64,000 bases of DNA from Marinilabilia salmonicolor JCM 21150 (GCF_000259075.1 NZ_AJKI01000031.1:1-64000), one strand, 5' to 3'; positions 1 through 8,435 are shown, numbered from the stretch's first letter. Notes: generated by a model not told the origin, from the letters alone. Numbers and translations: made by a program.

Positions 1-66
1 ATTCAAACAGAGACGATTTTACGATAAAACAACCTTGTTTTTAGGCTTACCTGCCAAGGTCAGCAC
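1..66. repeat. Family C inverted repeat, left copy
   Basis: The first ~66 bases recur in inverted orientation at about 24415-24479 with only a few mismatches (shared words include GACGATTTTACGATAAAACA and TTTTTAGGCTTACCTGCCA). The repeat may continue off the left edge of the window. It carries no coding sequence and lies just upstream of the ABC transporter gene. It could be the end of a small mobile element or a dispersed intergenic repeat; the sequence does not decide. Confidence 0.75.
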
Positions 67-129
67 CCTACAAGCCCGACAGCTCTGTTAAATTAATTAT
101 TTTGGACAAGGATAGTTTGAAAAAACTAA

Positions 130-252
130 AACAACCCATGGCGCCAATGCGTCTTCGTCTTAAAATCAATCACCATCAAAAACTACCGCCAAATAATCAC
201 CATACTCCGTTACATCTGGAAAAGCTCTCCCGGATGGACGCTACTCAACGGG
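130..252 (+). other. Open in-frame 5' extension of the ABC transporter gene without a canonical start
   Basis: From the stop codon at 127-129 to the TTG at 253 the transporter frame stays open. It encodes a typical exporter N-terminus (...ILRYIWKSSPGWTLLNG) that runs smoothly into the annotated protein. No ATG, GTG or TTG occurs in this frame before 253. An ATG at 138 with a coding-like run sits in another frame (frame of position 102), so a one-base frameshift at about 150-175, a sequencing error, or a rare start codon are all possible. Confidence 0.6.
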
Positions 253-1959
253 TTGTTATTGCTTGTGAGAGGTATTTTACCTCTGATATTACTCTATCTG
301 GTAAAACTACTGGTGGATGAAATCCAGGTTGTAGCCACCAACCCGGACGGAGAAGAAGCAATAAATCATCTCATAACACTTCTGATTATCGCTGCTGTAG
401 TATTTCTGGCTAACGCACTGACAGCCTCTTTGGGAGCGCTGGTTCGTGAACGACAGTCCTTTGTGATTTCCGACTATTTCGACAACCTCATCCACAACAA
501 AACCACACGCATCGACTATGGTTTTTTTGAACATCCCAAATATCAGAATGTCTTTTTCAGAGCGCTGAATGAAGCCTCTTTCCGACCATCCCGTATCTTT
601 TACGGCATCATCGGGTTACTACAAAACCTCATCACCCTTATCGTGATGGGTGGCATTCTGCTGATGGTTCACTGGTCAGTCTCCATCGTGCTACTGGTGG
701 TCACGCTGCCGGTTACTTTTATCCGGTTACGCTATGCCCGGTCTCTCTTTAACTTCAAAAGAGAGAATACCGATCGGGAGCGAAAGGTCAACTATTACAA
801 CCGATTGCTGACTTCCAGAGAATATGCCAAAGAACTGAGAACTTTTGATCTTGGTCCTCTTTTCAGGAAGCGTTACCACAAACAAAAAAACGAATGGAGA
901 CAGAAGCAGTACCGAATGCTGAAAAGCAAAACCATCAGAGAGGTTGCCGTACAGATTTTAGCGGCCATTGCTGTATTTTCAGTTTACGGGCTGATTGCTT
1001 ACCGGGCATTTCAGGGACAACTCTCTATTGGAGATGTGGTGCTCTATTTCATGGCCTTGCAGCGGGGCTATGCTTACCTTCAGGAGTTTCTGGGACGTAT
1101 CTCGGGGTTGTATGAGGATTCTCTTTTCCTGAACAATCTGTTTGAATTTCTGCACTTGAGAGAATCCCGTCCGCCAATAAGGAAAGACGAACGATTCCCC
1201 TTCCCTGCCCGCATGAAAGAAGGCGTCAGTTTTCATAATGTGGGGTTTCACTACCCGGTAAATGACCGATGGGTATTGCGCAATGCCTCCTTTTCTGTCA
1301 ATGCCGGAGAAACAGTTGCATTGGTAGGTATCAACGGTGCAGGAAAAACCACTCTGGTAAAACTGCTTTGCGGGCTTTACAAACCGGTTGAGGGAGAAAT
1401 CCGGATTGACGGGATCCCCATTGACAGCATTAAATGGCAGGAACGGGTGGATAACATCAGCGTGATTTATCAGGATTTCATGCTTTACAACGTTACCGCC
1501 CGGGAAAATATCTGGTTTGGAAATGTAAGGCGTGAATCCTCAGACGATAAAATAACGGATGCAGCACGACAGGCAGGAATCCACGACATTATTGCTGAAT
1601 TTGATAAAGGTTACGAAACAACACTTGGAACCCTGTTCGAAGAGAGCGAACAACTGAGTCCCGGACAATGGCAGCGATTAGCACTTGCCCGCTCCTTCTT
1701 CAACAAGTCACAAATTGTTTTGCTGGATGAACCTACCAGTGCCTTGGATGCTTTTTCGGAAGCCAAGCTGCTGAAATACATCAAGACCATTACCGAAAAC
1801 CGAACAGCTGTCATCATCAGTCACCGACTCTCCACCATCAAAATGGCCGACAGGATTATTGTTCTCGATGGACATCTGATTGTGGAAGAGGGCCATTATG
1901 AGGAGTTGTTGCAGAAAGAAGGAACATTTTACAATATGGTAGAATCGCTGAAGCAATGA
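253..1959 (+). CDS. ABC exporter, fused membrane and ATPase domains
   Basis: A half-transporter of the ABC exporter type: six-helix membrane domain in about the first 290 residues, then one ATPase domain. Visible motifs are the Walker A GINGAGKTT (residues 359-367), the signature LSPGQ (468-472), the Walker B ending LLDEP (Asp about 492) and the switch His in ISHRLS (about 524). The LSPGQWQRLALAR form of the signature resembles exporters near peptide or lantibiotic loci, but no peptide precursor is seen here, so the substrate is unknown. The start used is a TTG at 253, almost certainly too short: the upstream frame encodes more of the first helix (see 130-252). The protein would dimerise in the inner membrane. 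Confidence 0.85.
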   Translation: MLLLVRGILPLILLYLVKLLVDEIQVVATNPDGEEAINHLITLLIIAAVVFLANALTASLGALVRERQSFVISDYFDNLIHNKTTRIDYGFFEHPKYQNVFFRALNEASFRPSRIFYGIIGLLQNLITLIVMGGILLMVHWSVSIVLLVVTLPVTFIRLRYARSLFNFKRENTDRERKVNYYNRLLTSREYAKELRTFDLGPLFRKRYHKQKNEWRQKQYRMLKSKTIREVAVQILAAIAVFSVYGLIAYRAFQGQLSIGDVVLYFMALQRGYAYLQEFLGRISGLYEDSLFLNNLFEFLHLRESRPPIRKDERFPFPARMKEGVSFHNVGFHYPVNDRWVLRNASFSVNAGETVALVGINGAGKTTLVKLLCGLYKPVEGEIRIDGIPIDSIKWQERVDNISVIYQDFMLYNVTARENIWFGNVRRESSDDKITDAARQAGIHDIIAEFDKGYETTLGTLFEESEQLSPGQWQRLALARSFFNKSQIVLLDEPTSALDAFSEAKLLKYIKTITENRTAVIISHRLSTIKMADRIIVLDGHLIVEEGHYEELLQKEGTFYNMVESLKQ

Positions 1960-2028
1960 TTAATTATCAATTACCAATGATCAATTACCAGTTACCAATT
2001 ACCAGTTATTAATGATCAATTATCAAGG
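1960..2028. repeat. Short direct repeats of a TCAATTACCA-type unit
   Basis: Immediately after the transporter stop codon, a low-complexity run repeats variants of ATCAATTACCA and CCAGTTA about six times. Such runs are often made by slippage. No gene or terminator is apparent. Confidence 0.6.
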
Positions 2029-2082
2029 AATAAATGAGAACTGATACTTACTGACCAACTACCTCATCAGTTCATCAGCTCA

Positions 2083-3477
2083 TTACCACTCATAAAACAA
2101 CCCCGTAAACACCCCGAAAGAATAGGGCCGGAATTTGCCGGGTGCATCCTCACTAATATCCGACAAAAAATAGTTCACCCGCGGCTCCATCCTGATACCC
2201 AACCCTCTGTACAGCGGAACGGACACAGCAACTCCGGCATGTGTACTAAAACTTAACCCCGCAACACCGCCGGTTTGTCCAACATTTTGCCGTTGTCCCC
2301 CCATCTCCAGATAGGCGGCATTGTCCACCAGCCAGTTGGCTCCTACCCCTCCAGCAAGTGATAACAGAACCGGTCCCTGCTGAAGTAATTGGTATCTTAA
2401 GGTAAAAGGAACTTGCAAATAACTGAGATTTTGCTCCAAAACAGAAGACTCATCAGCAAAAGAAGTTTCTGATTTCATCTCCACAATTGCATTGGAAACA
2501 TTTTGAAATTCCCTGACATCAGAATTTATTGCAGGAGAAACATCCCGCTCAATAACACCAAGTGAGTTATTGAGTTGAACTTCCTGCAAAGTCACACTGT
2601 TTTCCGCAGAAAAATCCGCCATCCCATAAACACTTCTCATCTCAGTTTGCGGAGTCACCTCCTGGCCCAGCATAGCATATTTCACACCTGTCTCAATTTG
2701 CCAGCGCGAATTCATTTTTACAGCAATATTGAAACCGCCTCCGGATGTCATCAGGCCTGATTCATTCATTCCTGAGGCAGCAGATCCGGATACATCCCGA
2801 TAGGCATAGGTAGGAGAATACTCACCACTCAGGACAATACCTCCTGAGGATTTTTCTGGCAATTCCCGCTGTGGCAAGCTTAACCCAAAATACTCCGGAA
2901 CGTTTTTATCGGATAATTTCATTAATTCGCCCGGCTCCACAGCCGATTCGGAAAGTCTTACAAATGTATTGGAACGAATCTTTTGCAATACACTTTTTTG
3001 CCGATCTTCAGCTACGGATAATACATCTTCAGCTACCTGCACCGGTTCTGAAGACAATGCCAACAGAAGCTGAGCATCAACGGGCTCGTCAGATTTTTTT
3101 ATTTTTTCTTCAGTTTTGCCAGACACTTCCGGGAATTCATAACTCTCCGGACCTGATAACGCCGCCACAACCTCTTCTGAACTTTCGAGGTCTTCGGTCT
3201 TTTTCATCGACGGTTGCAACGCTCTATTTTCTGATGCATTTTGATTACCTGTCAGGTGGGCCGTCTCACGCAACTCCTCCCCGGGCATCCACAAAAACAA
3301 GCCGGCAAGCAATAATACTGAAGCAGCCATTCCCCATCGCCAAAACAGGGGAACCACTCTTTTTTTCTTCTGACCCAATCGTGCATCAATATTGGCCCAC
3401 ACCTGCTCTGATGGCTGAATATCAAACCGGTCGAGTTCTTTAAATAAATTATCTGTATGTTCTTCAGACATCATCAT
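2083..3477 (-). CDS. Inner-membrane-anchored protein with C-terminal beta-barrel-like domain
   Basis: About 464 residues from the ATG at 3477, which overlaps the stop codon of the upstream sigma gene (ATGA) and is preferred over the longer frame from 3528. The first ~40 residues are a cytoplasmic-type segment (EVWANID-like motif) followed by basic KKKR and one hydrophobic helix (about residues 48-63). A long Ser/Glu-rich linker follows. The last ~220 residues alternate polar and hydrophobic residues like a PorT/OMP_b-brl type barrel and end in an aromatic residue (YEW). In Bacteroidota, genes coupled to ECF sigma factors often encode anti-sigma functions, so the N-terminus may bind the sigma factor. 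That is inference; no classic anti-sigma zinc motif is seen. Confidence 0.75.
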   Translation of the reverse strand: MMMSEEHTDNLFKELDRFDIQPSEQVWANIDARLGQKKKRVVPLFWRWGMAASVLLLAGLFLWMPGEELRETAHLTGNQNASENRALQPSMKKTEDLESSEEVVAALSGPESYEFPEVSGKTEEKIKKSDEPVDAQLLLALSSEPVQVAEDVLSVAEDRQKSVLQKIRSNTFVRLSESAVEPGELMKLSDKNVPEYFGLSLPQRELPEKSSGGIVLSGEYSPTYAYRDVSGSAASGMNESGLMTSGGGFNIAVKMNSRWQIETGVKYAMLGQEVTPQTEMRSVYGMADFSAENSVTLQEVQLNNSLGVIERDVSPAINSDVREFQNVSNAIVEMKSETSFADESSVLEQNLSYLQVPFTLRYQLLQQGPVLLSLAGGVGANWLVDNAAYLEMGGQRQNVGQTGGVAGLSFSTHAGVAVSVPLYRGLGIRMEPRVNYFLSDISEDAPGKFRPYSFGVFTGLFYEW

Positions 3478-4037
3478 ATTTTGGCAGCCTCCATTTTCTT
3501 TGCATTTTTCAACCTTTCCTGAAGCCATTTCCGGGCTCTCGATAAATTAGACTTACTGGTACCAACAGAAATTTCCAACTCTTCAGCAATCTGCTCATGG
3601 GTTCTCTCCTCCAGGACATAAAGGTTAAAAACCATCCGGTAGCGTTCTGGCAACTGCTGAACAAGTGCCAGCAAATCCCCCAGCGAAGGGACCTGATTTT
3701 CTGCAATCTCTCCCGGATCTTCCCCCTCGTTGTCAGGAAATTCATCCGTAAGCTCTGTTTCAATTCTTCTCTTCCGGAAAGATTCAATGATCATATTCAC
3801 AATCACTCTTCGCATCCAACCCTCAAAAGAACCTTCGAAACGAAACTTTTCGATATTGTCAAAAACCCGGATAAAACCATCCTGTAAAAAATCTTCAGCT
3901 GATTCCCGGTTGGAAGCATACCGCATACATACCCCCATCATTTTGGATGCAAAAAGTTCATAAAGTGCCTTTTGAGCACTCCTATCACCTTTTTGGCACG
4001 CTGCAACTATTTCGTATATATCAAGTTGTCCGGACAC
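3474..4037 (-). CDS. ECF-type RNA polymerase sigma factor
   Basis: 187 residues, the usual length of an extracytoplasmic-function sigma factor. Region 2 is visible at about residues 25-95 (LYELFASKMMGVCMRY ... AEDFLQDGFIRVFDNIEKFR ... GWMRRVIVNMIIESFRKR). Region 4, a helix-turn-helix, lies at about 125-180 (LPERYRMVFNLYVLEERTHEQIAEELEI ... SKSNLSRARKWLQERL). The stop codon overlaps the start of the downstream membrane/beta-barrel gene by four bases, suggesting translational coupling and a regulator pair. A perfect 19-bp palindrome lies about 80 bp upstream of the start. Target genes cannot be read from the sequence. Confidence 0.93.
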   Translation of the reverse strand: MSGQLDIYEIVAACQKGDRSAQKALYELFASKMMGVCMRYASNRESAEDFLQDGFIRVFDNIEKFRFEGSFEGWMRRVIVNMIIESFRKRRIETELTDEFPDNEGEDPGEIAENQVPSLGDLLALVQQLPERYRMVFNLYVLEERTHEQIAEELEISVGTSKSNLSRARKWLQERLKNAKKMEAAKI

Positions 4038-4114
4038 AAATATTACTTTCTGATTTTCCCTGCAATTCTGAACTAAAACAAATATCTGCAGATTATCAGA
4101 TAAATGTAGAGTGT

Positions 4115-4133
4115 TTGTAAACTGTTTACAAAT
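4115..4133. promoter_or_regulatory. Perfect 19-bp palindrome upstream of the sigma factor gene
   Basis: TTTGTAAAC-T-GTTTACAAA is a perfect 9+1+9 palindrome, 78-96 bp upstream of the sigma start. A CAAATTTA at 4131-4138 reads TAAATTTG on the minus strand, matching the Bacteroidota -7 element TAnnTTTG, so the palindrome overlaps a possible promoter. The half-sites resemble the BirA half-site TTGTAAACC, but BirA sites have a 14-16 bp spacer, so BirA is unlikely. Confidence 0.5.
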
Positions 4134-4286
4134 TTAATGCAATCAATCTATTACAGGAAAGAGCGTGCGCTCAATTCTCTTCATTGATCCTTAGATGAAA
4201 TAAATACGGAAAGGTTGCGTGAGGAGAAAAATGGATTACGGTAAAAAGTTGTTTCGGATGAGGAATTCACCGACTATTACAAAGAG

Positions 4287-4590
4287 AAGCTTTCGCCCCT
4301 TCAGGGCTCCGATTTAATTACCTCCATCAACCATAGGGCGTTGCCCTAGGCTATTGCTCCCAGGCCGTTGGCCTGTTTGGGATGGTTTCATTTTGGAAAT
4401 ATTTATTATTCCTCAAAAGGTTATTACCACAAGGAAATGTAATTCTTGACTTCACGAATCTCAAACCACGATGAAAAATAGTTTTGTAACGATGTAGGGA
4501 ATGCGCCCTGAAGGGGCACAAGCACCAGCATGGGGCAACGCCCCATGTTAAAAAAACGGTCAAAACGGAGCCCTGCATGGGCGAAAGCCC
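4287..4590. repeat. Composite of REP-like palindromes (family B) with inverted ends
   Basis: This ~300-bp block fills the gap between the sigma gene and smpB. Its ends are inverted copies (4287-4311 reading CTTTCGCCCCTTCAGGGCTC and 4566-4590). Inside are palindromes ATAGGGCGTTGCCCTA (4333-4348), AGGCCGTTGGCCT (4362-4374), GCCCTGAAGGGGC (4505-4517) and ATGGGGCAACGCCCCAT (4530-4546). Related units occur near 16690, 37205 and 52425. The right end is flush with the smpB stop codon, so its hairpin may serve as a 3' end for smpB mRNA. No convincing gene lies inside. Confidence 0.75.
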
Positions 4591-4591
4591 T

Positions 4592-5047
4592 CTAAAAACT
4601 CTTCTTCACCCGGTCCAATTCTCTTTTGGAGTCTTTAGCCTTCAGAGTTTCACGTTTATCATGCTGCTTTTTACCTTTAGCCAGCCCTATTTCCAATTTT
4701 GCAAAACCACGATCATTCACAAACATCCGCAGAGGAATAATGGTAAGCCCTGACTCCTTGGTTTTTCGCTCCAGCTTATACAACTCTTTTTTATTCAAAA
4801 GAAGTTTACGCTCACGAGTGGGCATATGGTTGTTGAAAGTACCATAGAAATATTCTGAAATATTGATTCCTTTCACCCACAATTCGCCCCGTACAAAATA
4901 ACAATAGGAATCCACCACACCGGCACGACCGGCACGAATAGACTTAATCTCGGTTCCGGACAACTGAATACCGGCCACATATTTTTCGATGATTTCGTAA
5001 TCAAAATATGCTCTTTTATTCTTTATATTTATTCGGGTTGCCGACAT
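4592..5047 (-). CDS. smpB: SsrA-binding protein SmpB
   Basis: SmpB binds tmRNA and brings it to stalled ribosomes for trans-translation. The 151-residue protein shows the family features: [10 protein letters not shown] near the N-terminus, the [10 protein letters not shown] motif, the [10 protein letters not shown] segment, the LLLNKKEL segment, and a basic C-terminal tail ([20 protein letters not shown]) that inserts in the mRNA channel. The ATG at 5047 ([11 protein letters not shown]) is chosen over the TTG at 5053. The stop of the upstream Yip1-like gene is at 5050, so the two genes are almost contiguous and probably one operon. The stop codon touches a REP-like hairpin block. Confidence 0.96.
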   Translation of the reverse strand: MSATRINIKNKRAYFDYEIIEKYVAGIQLSGTEIKSIRAGRAGVVDSYCYFVRGELWVKGINISEYFYGTFNNHMPTRERKLLLNKKELYKLERKTKESGLTIIPLRMFVNDRGFAKLEIGLAKGKKQHDKRETLKAKDSKRELDRVKKSF

Positions 5048-5049
5048 AT

Positions 5050-5637
5050 TCAAACAGTTATCAGATAAAACAATACAATTCGAAGCAGGTAGGGAATGAT
5101 TACCAGTGCCACAAAAACAAAAAATGCAAATGCCAGTTGCCGCTCAGGAGGTGGACCTGCCGGACCACGAACTCCAATATAACAAAGATACAAACTGTAA
5201 AGCACAAAAATGTGCACGAAAAAGAATTCAGGTATCAGTACCGAAACCAACGAGACCACATATAATGGTGCTGAACTGTAAATGGTCAGTTTGGCTGCCA
5301 GTTCACGTGAAGTAACCATCCGGAAATACTTCATCAGCTTATAAACCAGAAACCATGAAAGAAAAGTACCTCCAAAAAGAGCGGTAAATATCATAATCGC
5401 TTTCTTCAGGGCAAATTCAAATATAAAAGCCTGCTGATTAATCATGTGAGACAAGAAAGTCCCCAATGCAACCAGGCCTATCAGAGGAAGGGCAAAATTT
5501 CCCAGTATATCATTGAATGTGGTACTCTCCCTGTGAATTTTCTGCCACTCAGCGCCCGGACTCACCACCAAACCCTTGATCCTCTCTCCCAGGTTACGGT
5601 ACATCTGAATAGTATTCACCGGTTGTTTTGCTTCCAT
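5050..5637 (-). CDS. Yip1-family multi-pass membrane protein
   Basis: 195 residues with about five hydrophobic helices, starting at about residue 48 ([20 protein letters not shown]). The N-terminal soluble part contains [19 protein letters not shown], the phrase typical of bacterial Yip1-domain proteins just before the membrane region. The role of bacterial Yip1 proteins is not established. It is the first gene of a probable two-gene unit with smpB, and a Bacteroidota-type promoter lies 27-59 bp upstream. Family assignment is by pattern recognition and should be read as likely rather than certain. Confidence 0.75.
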   Translation of the reverse strand: MEAKQPVNTIQMYRNLGERIKGLVVSPGAEWQKIHRESTTFNDILGNFALPLIGLVALGTFLSHMINQQAFIFEFALKKAIMIFTALFGGTFLSWFLVYKLMKYFRMVTSRELAAKLTIYSSAPLYVVSLVSVLIPEFFFVHIFVLYSLYLCYIGVRGPAGPPPERQLAFAFFVFVALVIIPYLLRIVLFYLITV

Positions 5638-5663
5638 TCGAAATTTTTATTGGTACAACTCTG

Positions 5664-5695
5664 CAAAATTAAAAAAATAAAATTCCATAACACAA
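5664..5695 (-). promoter_or_regulatory. Bacteroidota-type promoter of the yip1-smpB unit
   Basis: On the minus strand TTG (5695-5693) is followed after 21 nt by TAATTTTG (5671-5664), matching the TTTG/TTG-N19-21-TAnnTTTG pattern. It lies 27 bp upstream of the Yip1-like start codon. Confidence 0.5.
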
Positions 5696-5752
5696 TTCTG
5701 GATTTGGTCAGGTAAAAACAGTCCTGATTTCTTTTTTTGCTATTTTTGATGC

Positions 5753-6688
5753 ATGAGAAAATCCACAGCATACGATTTAGTGGTCATCACCGGCCCCACT
5801 GCCAGCGGAAAAACCAGGCTTGCATCACTGCTGGCCTGCGAACTGGATGGTGAAATTATCAGTGCCGACAGCAGACAGGTCTATCGCAAAATGGATTTGG
5901 GCACTGGAAAAGATTATGACGATTATCTTGTACAAAATACGCGCATCCCTGCACATCTCATTGACATCCGGGAACCCGGATACAAATACAATGTTTATGA
6001 ATATCAAAATGACTTTTTTCGTGTCTTTGAAGAAATCAAAGAACGGGATAAGTTCCCTGTAATGTGCGGAGGAACAGGATTGTATATACAGGCTGTTCTG
6101 GACCGATACAAAATGGTTCATGTGCCTCCCAATCACGAACTTCGGGAGCAGCTAAAGAATAAAAGCCTGCAGGAACTCTCCACCATTCTGGCATCTTTCA
6201 AAAAACTTCACAACACCACCGATACTGATACCGTAAAAAGAGCTGTTCGCAGTATTGAGATTGAAACCTATTACCAAAACCGTCCGGAAATAGAGGTGGA
6301 ACTTCCAAAAATAAATCCATTGCTTGTCGGGGTAAACATCAACCGGAATTTAAGACGTGAAAAAATCACTAAAAGATTGAAAGACCGACTGGAGCAGGGT
6401 ATGATTGAAGAGGTGGAGCAATTGATACAAGACGGGATCAACCCGGAAGATCTGATTTATTATGGTCTGGAATACAAATTCGTTACCCGATATGTAACAG
6501 GCCTGATTTCAAAAAAGGAGATGTTTGAAAGCCTGAACATCGCCATTCACCAATTTGCCAAGCGGCAAATGACCTGGTTCAGGGGCATGGAACGAAAAGG
6601 CCACAAAATACACTGGGTTGATGCAAAAAATGATATTCATGAAAACGTGAAAAGCATTTTGAATTTATTAGTCGCAAATCAAAAGTAA
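5753..6688 (+). CDS. miaA: tRNA dimethylallyltransferase MiaA
   Basis: MiaA transfers a dimethylallyl group to A37 of tRNAs that read UNN codons. The 311-residue protein has the P-loop GPTASGKT (residues 14-21), the ISADSRQVYRKMDLGTGK motif that recognises the tRNA, an HLIDI motif, and the VMCGGTGLYIQAVLD motif. The C-terminus has the HQFAKRQMTWFRG motif. Length is normal. TATTTTTG at 5741-5748 looks like a -7 element only 5 bp before the ATG, which would give a nearly leaderless transcript; no good -33 element is seen at the right distance. Confidence 0.97.
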   Translation: MRKSTAYDLVVITGPTASGKTRLASLLACELDGEIISADSRQVYRKMDLGTGKDYDDYLVQNTRIPAHLIDIREPGYKYNVYEYQNDFFRVFEEIKERDKFPVMCGGTGLYIQAVLDRYKMVHVPPNHELREQLKNKSLQELSTILASFKKLHNTTDTDTVKRAVRSIEIETYYQNRPEIEVELPKINPLLVGVNINRNLRREKITKRLKDRLEQGMIEEVEQLIQDGINPEDLIYYGLEYKFVTRYVTGLISKKEMFESLNIAIHQFAKRQMTWFRGMERKGHKIHWVDAKNDIHENVKSILNLLVANQK

Positions 6689-6887
6689 GTTATACGTATA
6701 TCAGAAAAAAAACACCATTCATCAAACATCAAAACACCTTTAATTCCTTTCGCCGTAAACCCTGCAGCACAAACACAGAGACAAATCCCCTCCACTTAAT
6801 TCACTGGATGACATAAAAAAACCGCACCTAAGTGCAACTTTTTGGGTCCATCAACTGTACTATTTAAATAAATAACAGCGAAGCTGC

Positions 6888-8318
6888 ATGGATAATATCA
6901 GCGAATATATCAATCGGATTACGCACCTGGCCAACCGCAATAAAGAGTTGAATGCCCAACTTCACAATCTTGTGGGCCGCTATTCCCAGATCCAACAACA
7001 AAATGATAAGTTCAACGAACTGCTCACACGTTTCAATGAAACAGGTGAGGCTCCCTCACGGGATATCATAGCCCGCAAGCAGGGAAAAAAAGTTGAACAT
7101 CTGCGTACCGTTTCTCTTTTGTACATCTCTGTGGGCGGATTCGAAAACCTGTCCCAGATGCAGGATCAATCCGGACTGATTGACATTCTTGATGAAATAT
7201 ACATTTCCATCGATAAAGTGGCTGAAGAGTATAATATTTCCAAAATTAAAAGTTTTGGCGACAACATCCTCTTCGCTGCTGGTTTAAACAATGAATACCG
7301 AACCAATCCTATCAATATCACACTGGCTGCCAATAAAATGCAGGCAGCCGTGAGCAATTTATCTCCCGCCACAGAGGAAGCCCCTTTCTGGAAAGTCAAA
7401 ATGGGAATCCACACAGGCCCCGTCCTGGCTATTGATGCACAGAAGCAACACAATCCGTCCTCCATCAGCGGCGACAATATTAATGTCACATGCCGGCTGG
7501 GAGAAGCATGCCCTCCTGGGAAAATTAACATGTCAGAAATGACTTACGAACTGGTGAAAGAGTTTTTTAACATCAGTCACCTGGGCTCAATGCCGGTAAA
7601 GTACAAAGGTGCCCTGAATATGTTTCTGATCAATGGACTGAATGAAAACCTGCGCGCAGAGGGTAACCCGTTTGAAGCCAATGACTCTTTTTACACCAAA
7701 TACGGAGACATTCAATTCATGGACATTCAGGAGAAAATACTGGACCTTCTCGAAAAAAACTTACCATCCAACCTTTTTTATCACAATGTAAAACACACAG
7801 TAGATGTGGTGACTGAGGTGGAACTCATCGGTTGGGCAGAGGGATTAAACGAGGAAGAAATCCTGCTTCTGAAAGTTGCCGCCCTGTTCCACGACGCCGG
7901 TCATATAATGGATTACAAACACCATGAACATCAGGGCACTCTGCTTGCTAAACAAATATTGCCCCGGTACAATTTTTCTCAGGAAAGAATCAACTCCATC
8001 TGTCGGCTGATTATGGCCACCAAGCTGCCTCCAAACCCGCAGGATAAAATGGAAGAAGTAATGTGTGATTCTGATCTGGATTACCTGGGACGTACCGATT
8101 TCATTCCCGTATCCAACACCCTTTACCGCGAGTTGAGAGAACGAGAGATGATTGGCTCATGGCAGGAATGGAATGAGATGCAGCTTAGGTTTATCAGGAA
8201 TCATCAGTATTTCACCAAAACAGCTCAAAATCTCAGAGAAGTAAACAAACAACAACAAATTGAACGTCTAAAACACCTCATCAATAACAAAACAGCGGAT
8301 ATCAACATTGAAAAATAA
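6888..8318 (+). CDS. Degenerate class III cyclase domain fused to PDE-like HD domain
   Basis: 476 residues: a coiled-coil-like start (1-50), a class III nucleotide cyclase fold (about 70-255) and an HD phosphohydrolase domain (about 295-460). Cyclase landmarks present are KIKSFGD (119-125, second metal Asp 125), GIHTGPVLA (173-181) and SGDNINVTCRL (194-204, Asn199, Arg203). The first metal-binding Asp of the usual FxDIxGF motif is Ser81 here (YISVGGF), so cyclase activity is doubtful. The HD part has YHNVKHTVDVV (298-308) and FHDAGH (334-339), strikingly close to the HNxxHAxDV and HDxxH signatures of cyclic nucleotide phosphodiesterases, and a later Asp cluster at 394-398. It may hydrolyse a cyclic nucleotide under control of a nucleotide-sensing cyclase-like domain. 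No signal peptide is seen, so it is cytosolic. Confidence 0.82.
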   Translation: MDNISEYINRITHLANRNKELNAQLHNLVGRYSQIQQQNDKFNELLTRFNETGEAPSRDIIARKQGKKVEHLRTVSLLYISVGGFENLSQMQDQSGLIDILDEIYISIDKVAEEYNISKIKSFGDNILFAAGLNNEYRTNPINITLAANKMQAAVSNLSPATEEAPFWKVKMGIHTGPVLAIDAQKQHNPSSISGDNINVTCRLGEACPPGKINMSEMTYELVKEFFNISHLGSMPVKYKGALNMFLINGLNENLRAEGNPFEANDSFYTKYGDIQFMDIQEKILDLLEKNLPSNLFYHNVKHTVDVVTEVELIGWAEGLNEEEILLLKVAALFHDAGHIMDYKHHEHQGTLLAKQILPRYNFSQERINSICRLIMATKLPPNPQDKMEEVMCDSDLDYLGRTDFIPVSNTLYRELREREMIGSWQEWNEMQLRFIRNHQYFTKTAQNLREVNKQQQIERLKHLINNKTADINIEK

Positions 8319-8392
8319 ACCGCTTCGCTCTCGTGTGTCAGTTATTTAGTTGGTTTACTTATATTTTATGTAATTTTTTTCTTTATGCCAGA

Positions 8393-8435
8393 CGGGGTTT
8401 GAAAAGCGTAGCAGTAGTTACGGTTAAAAACCCCG
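8393..8435. repeat. Inverted repeat after the cyclase/HD gene
   Basis: CGGGGTTT (8393-8400) pairs with AAACCCCG (8428-8435) across a 27-nt loop, 75 bp after the stop codon. There is no T-run after it, so it is a weak terminator candidate. Confidence 0.35.

Noticed and set aside
4115-4133. Reading the palindrome as a BirA operator
   Set aside because: Half-sites fit TTGTAAAC, but BirA sites need a 14-16 bp spacer; here it is one base, and no biotin gene is nearby.
4230-4316. 28-codon open frame from an ATG with a purine-rich leader, possible remnant of a gene
   Set aside because: It ends inside the REP block and shows no family resemblance.
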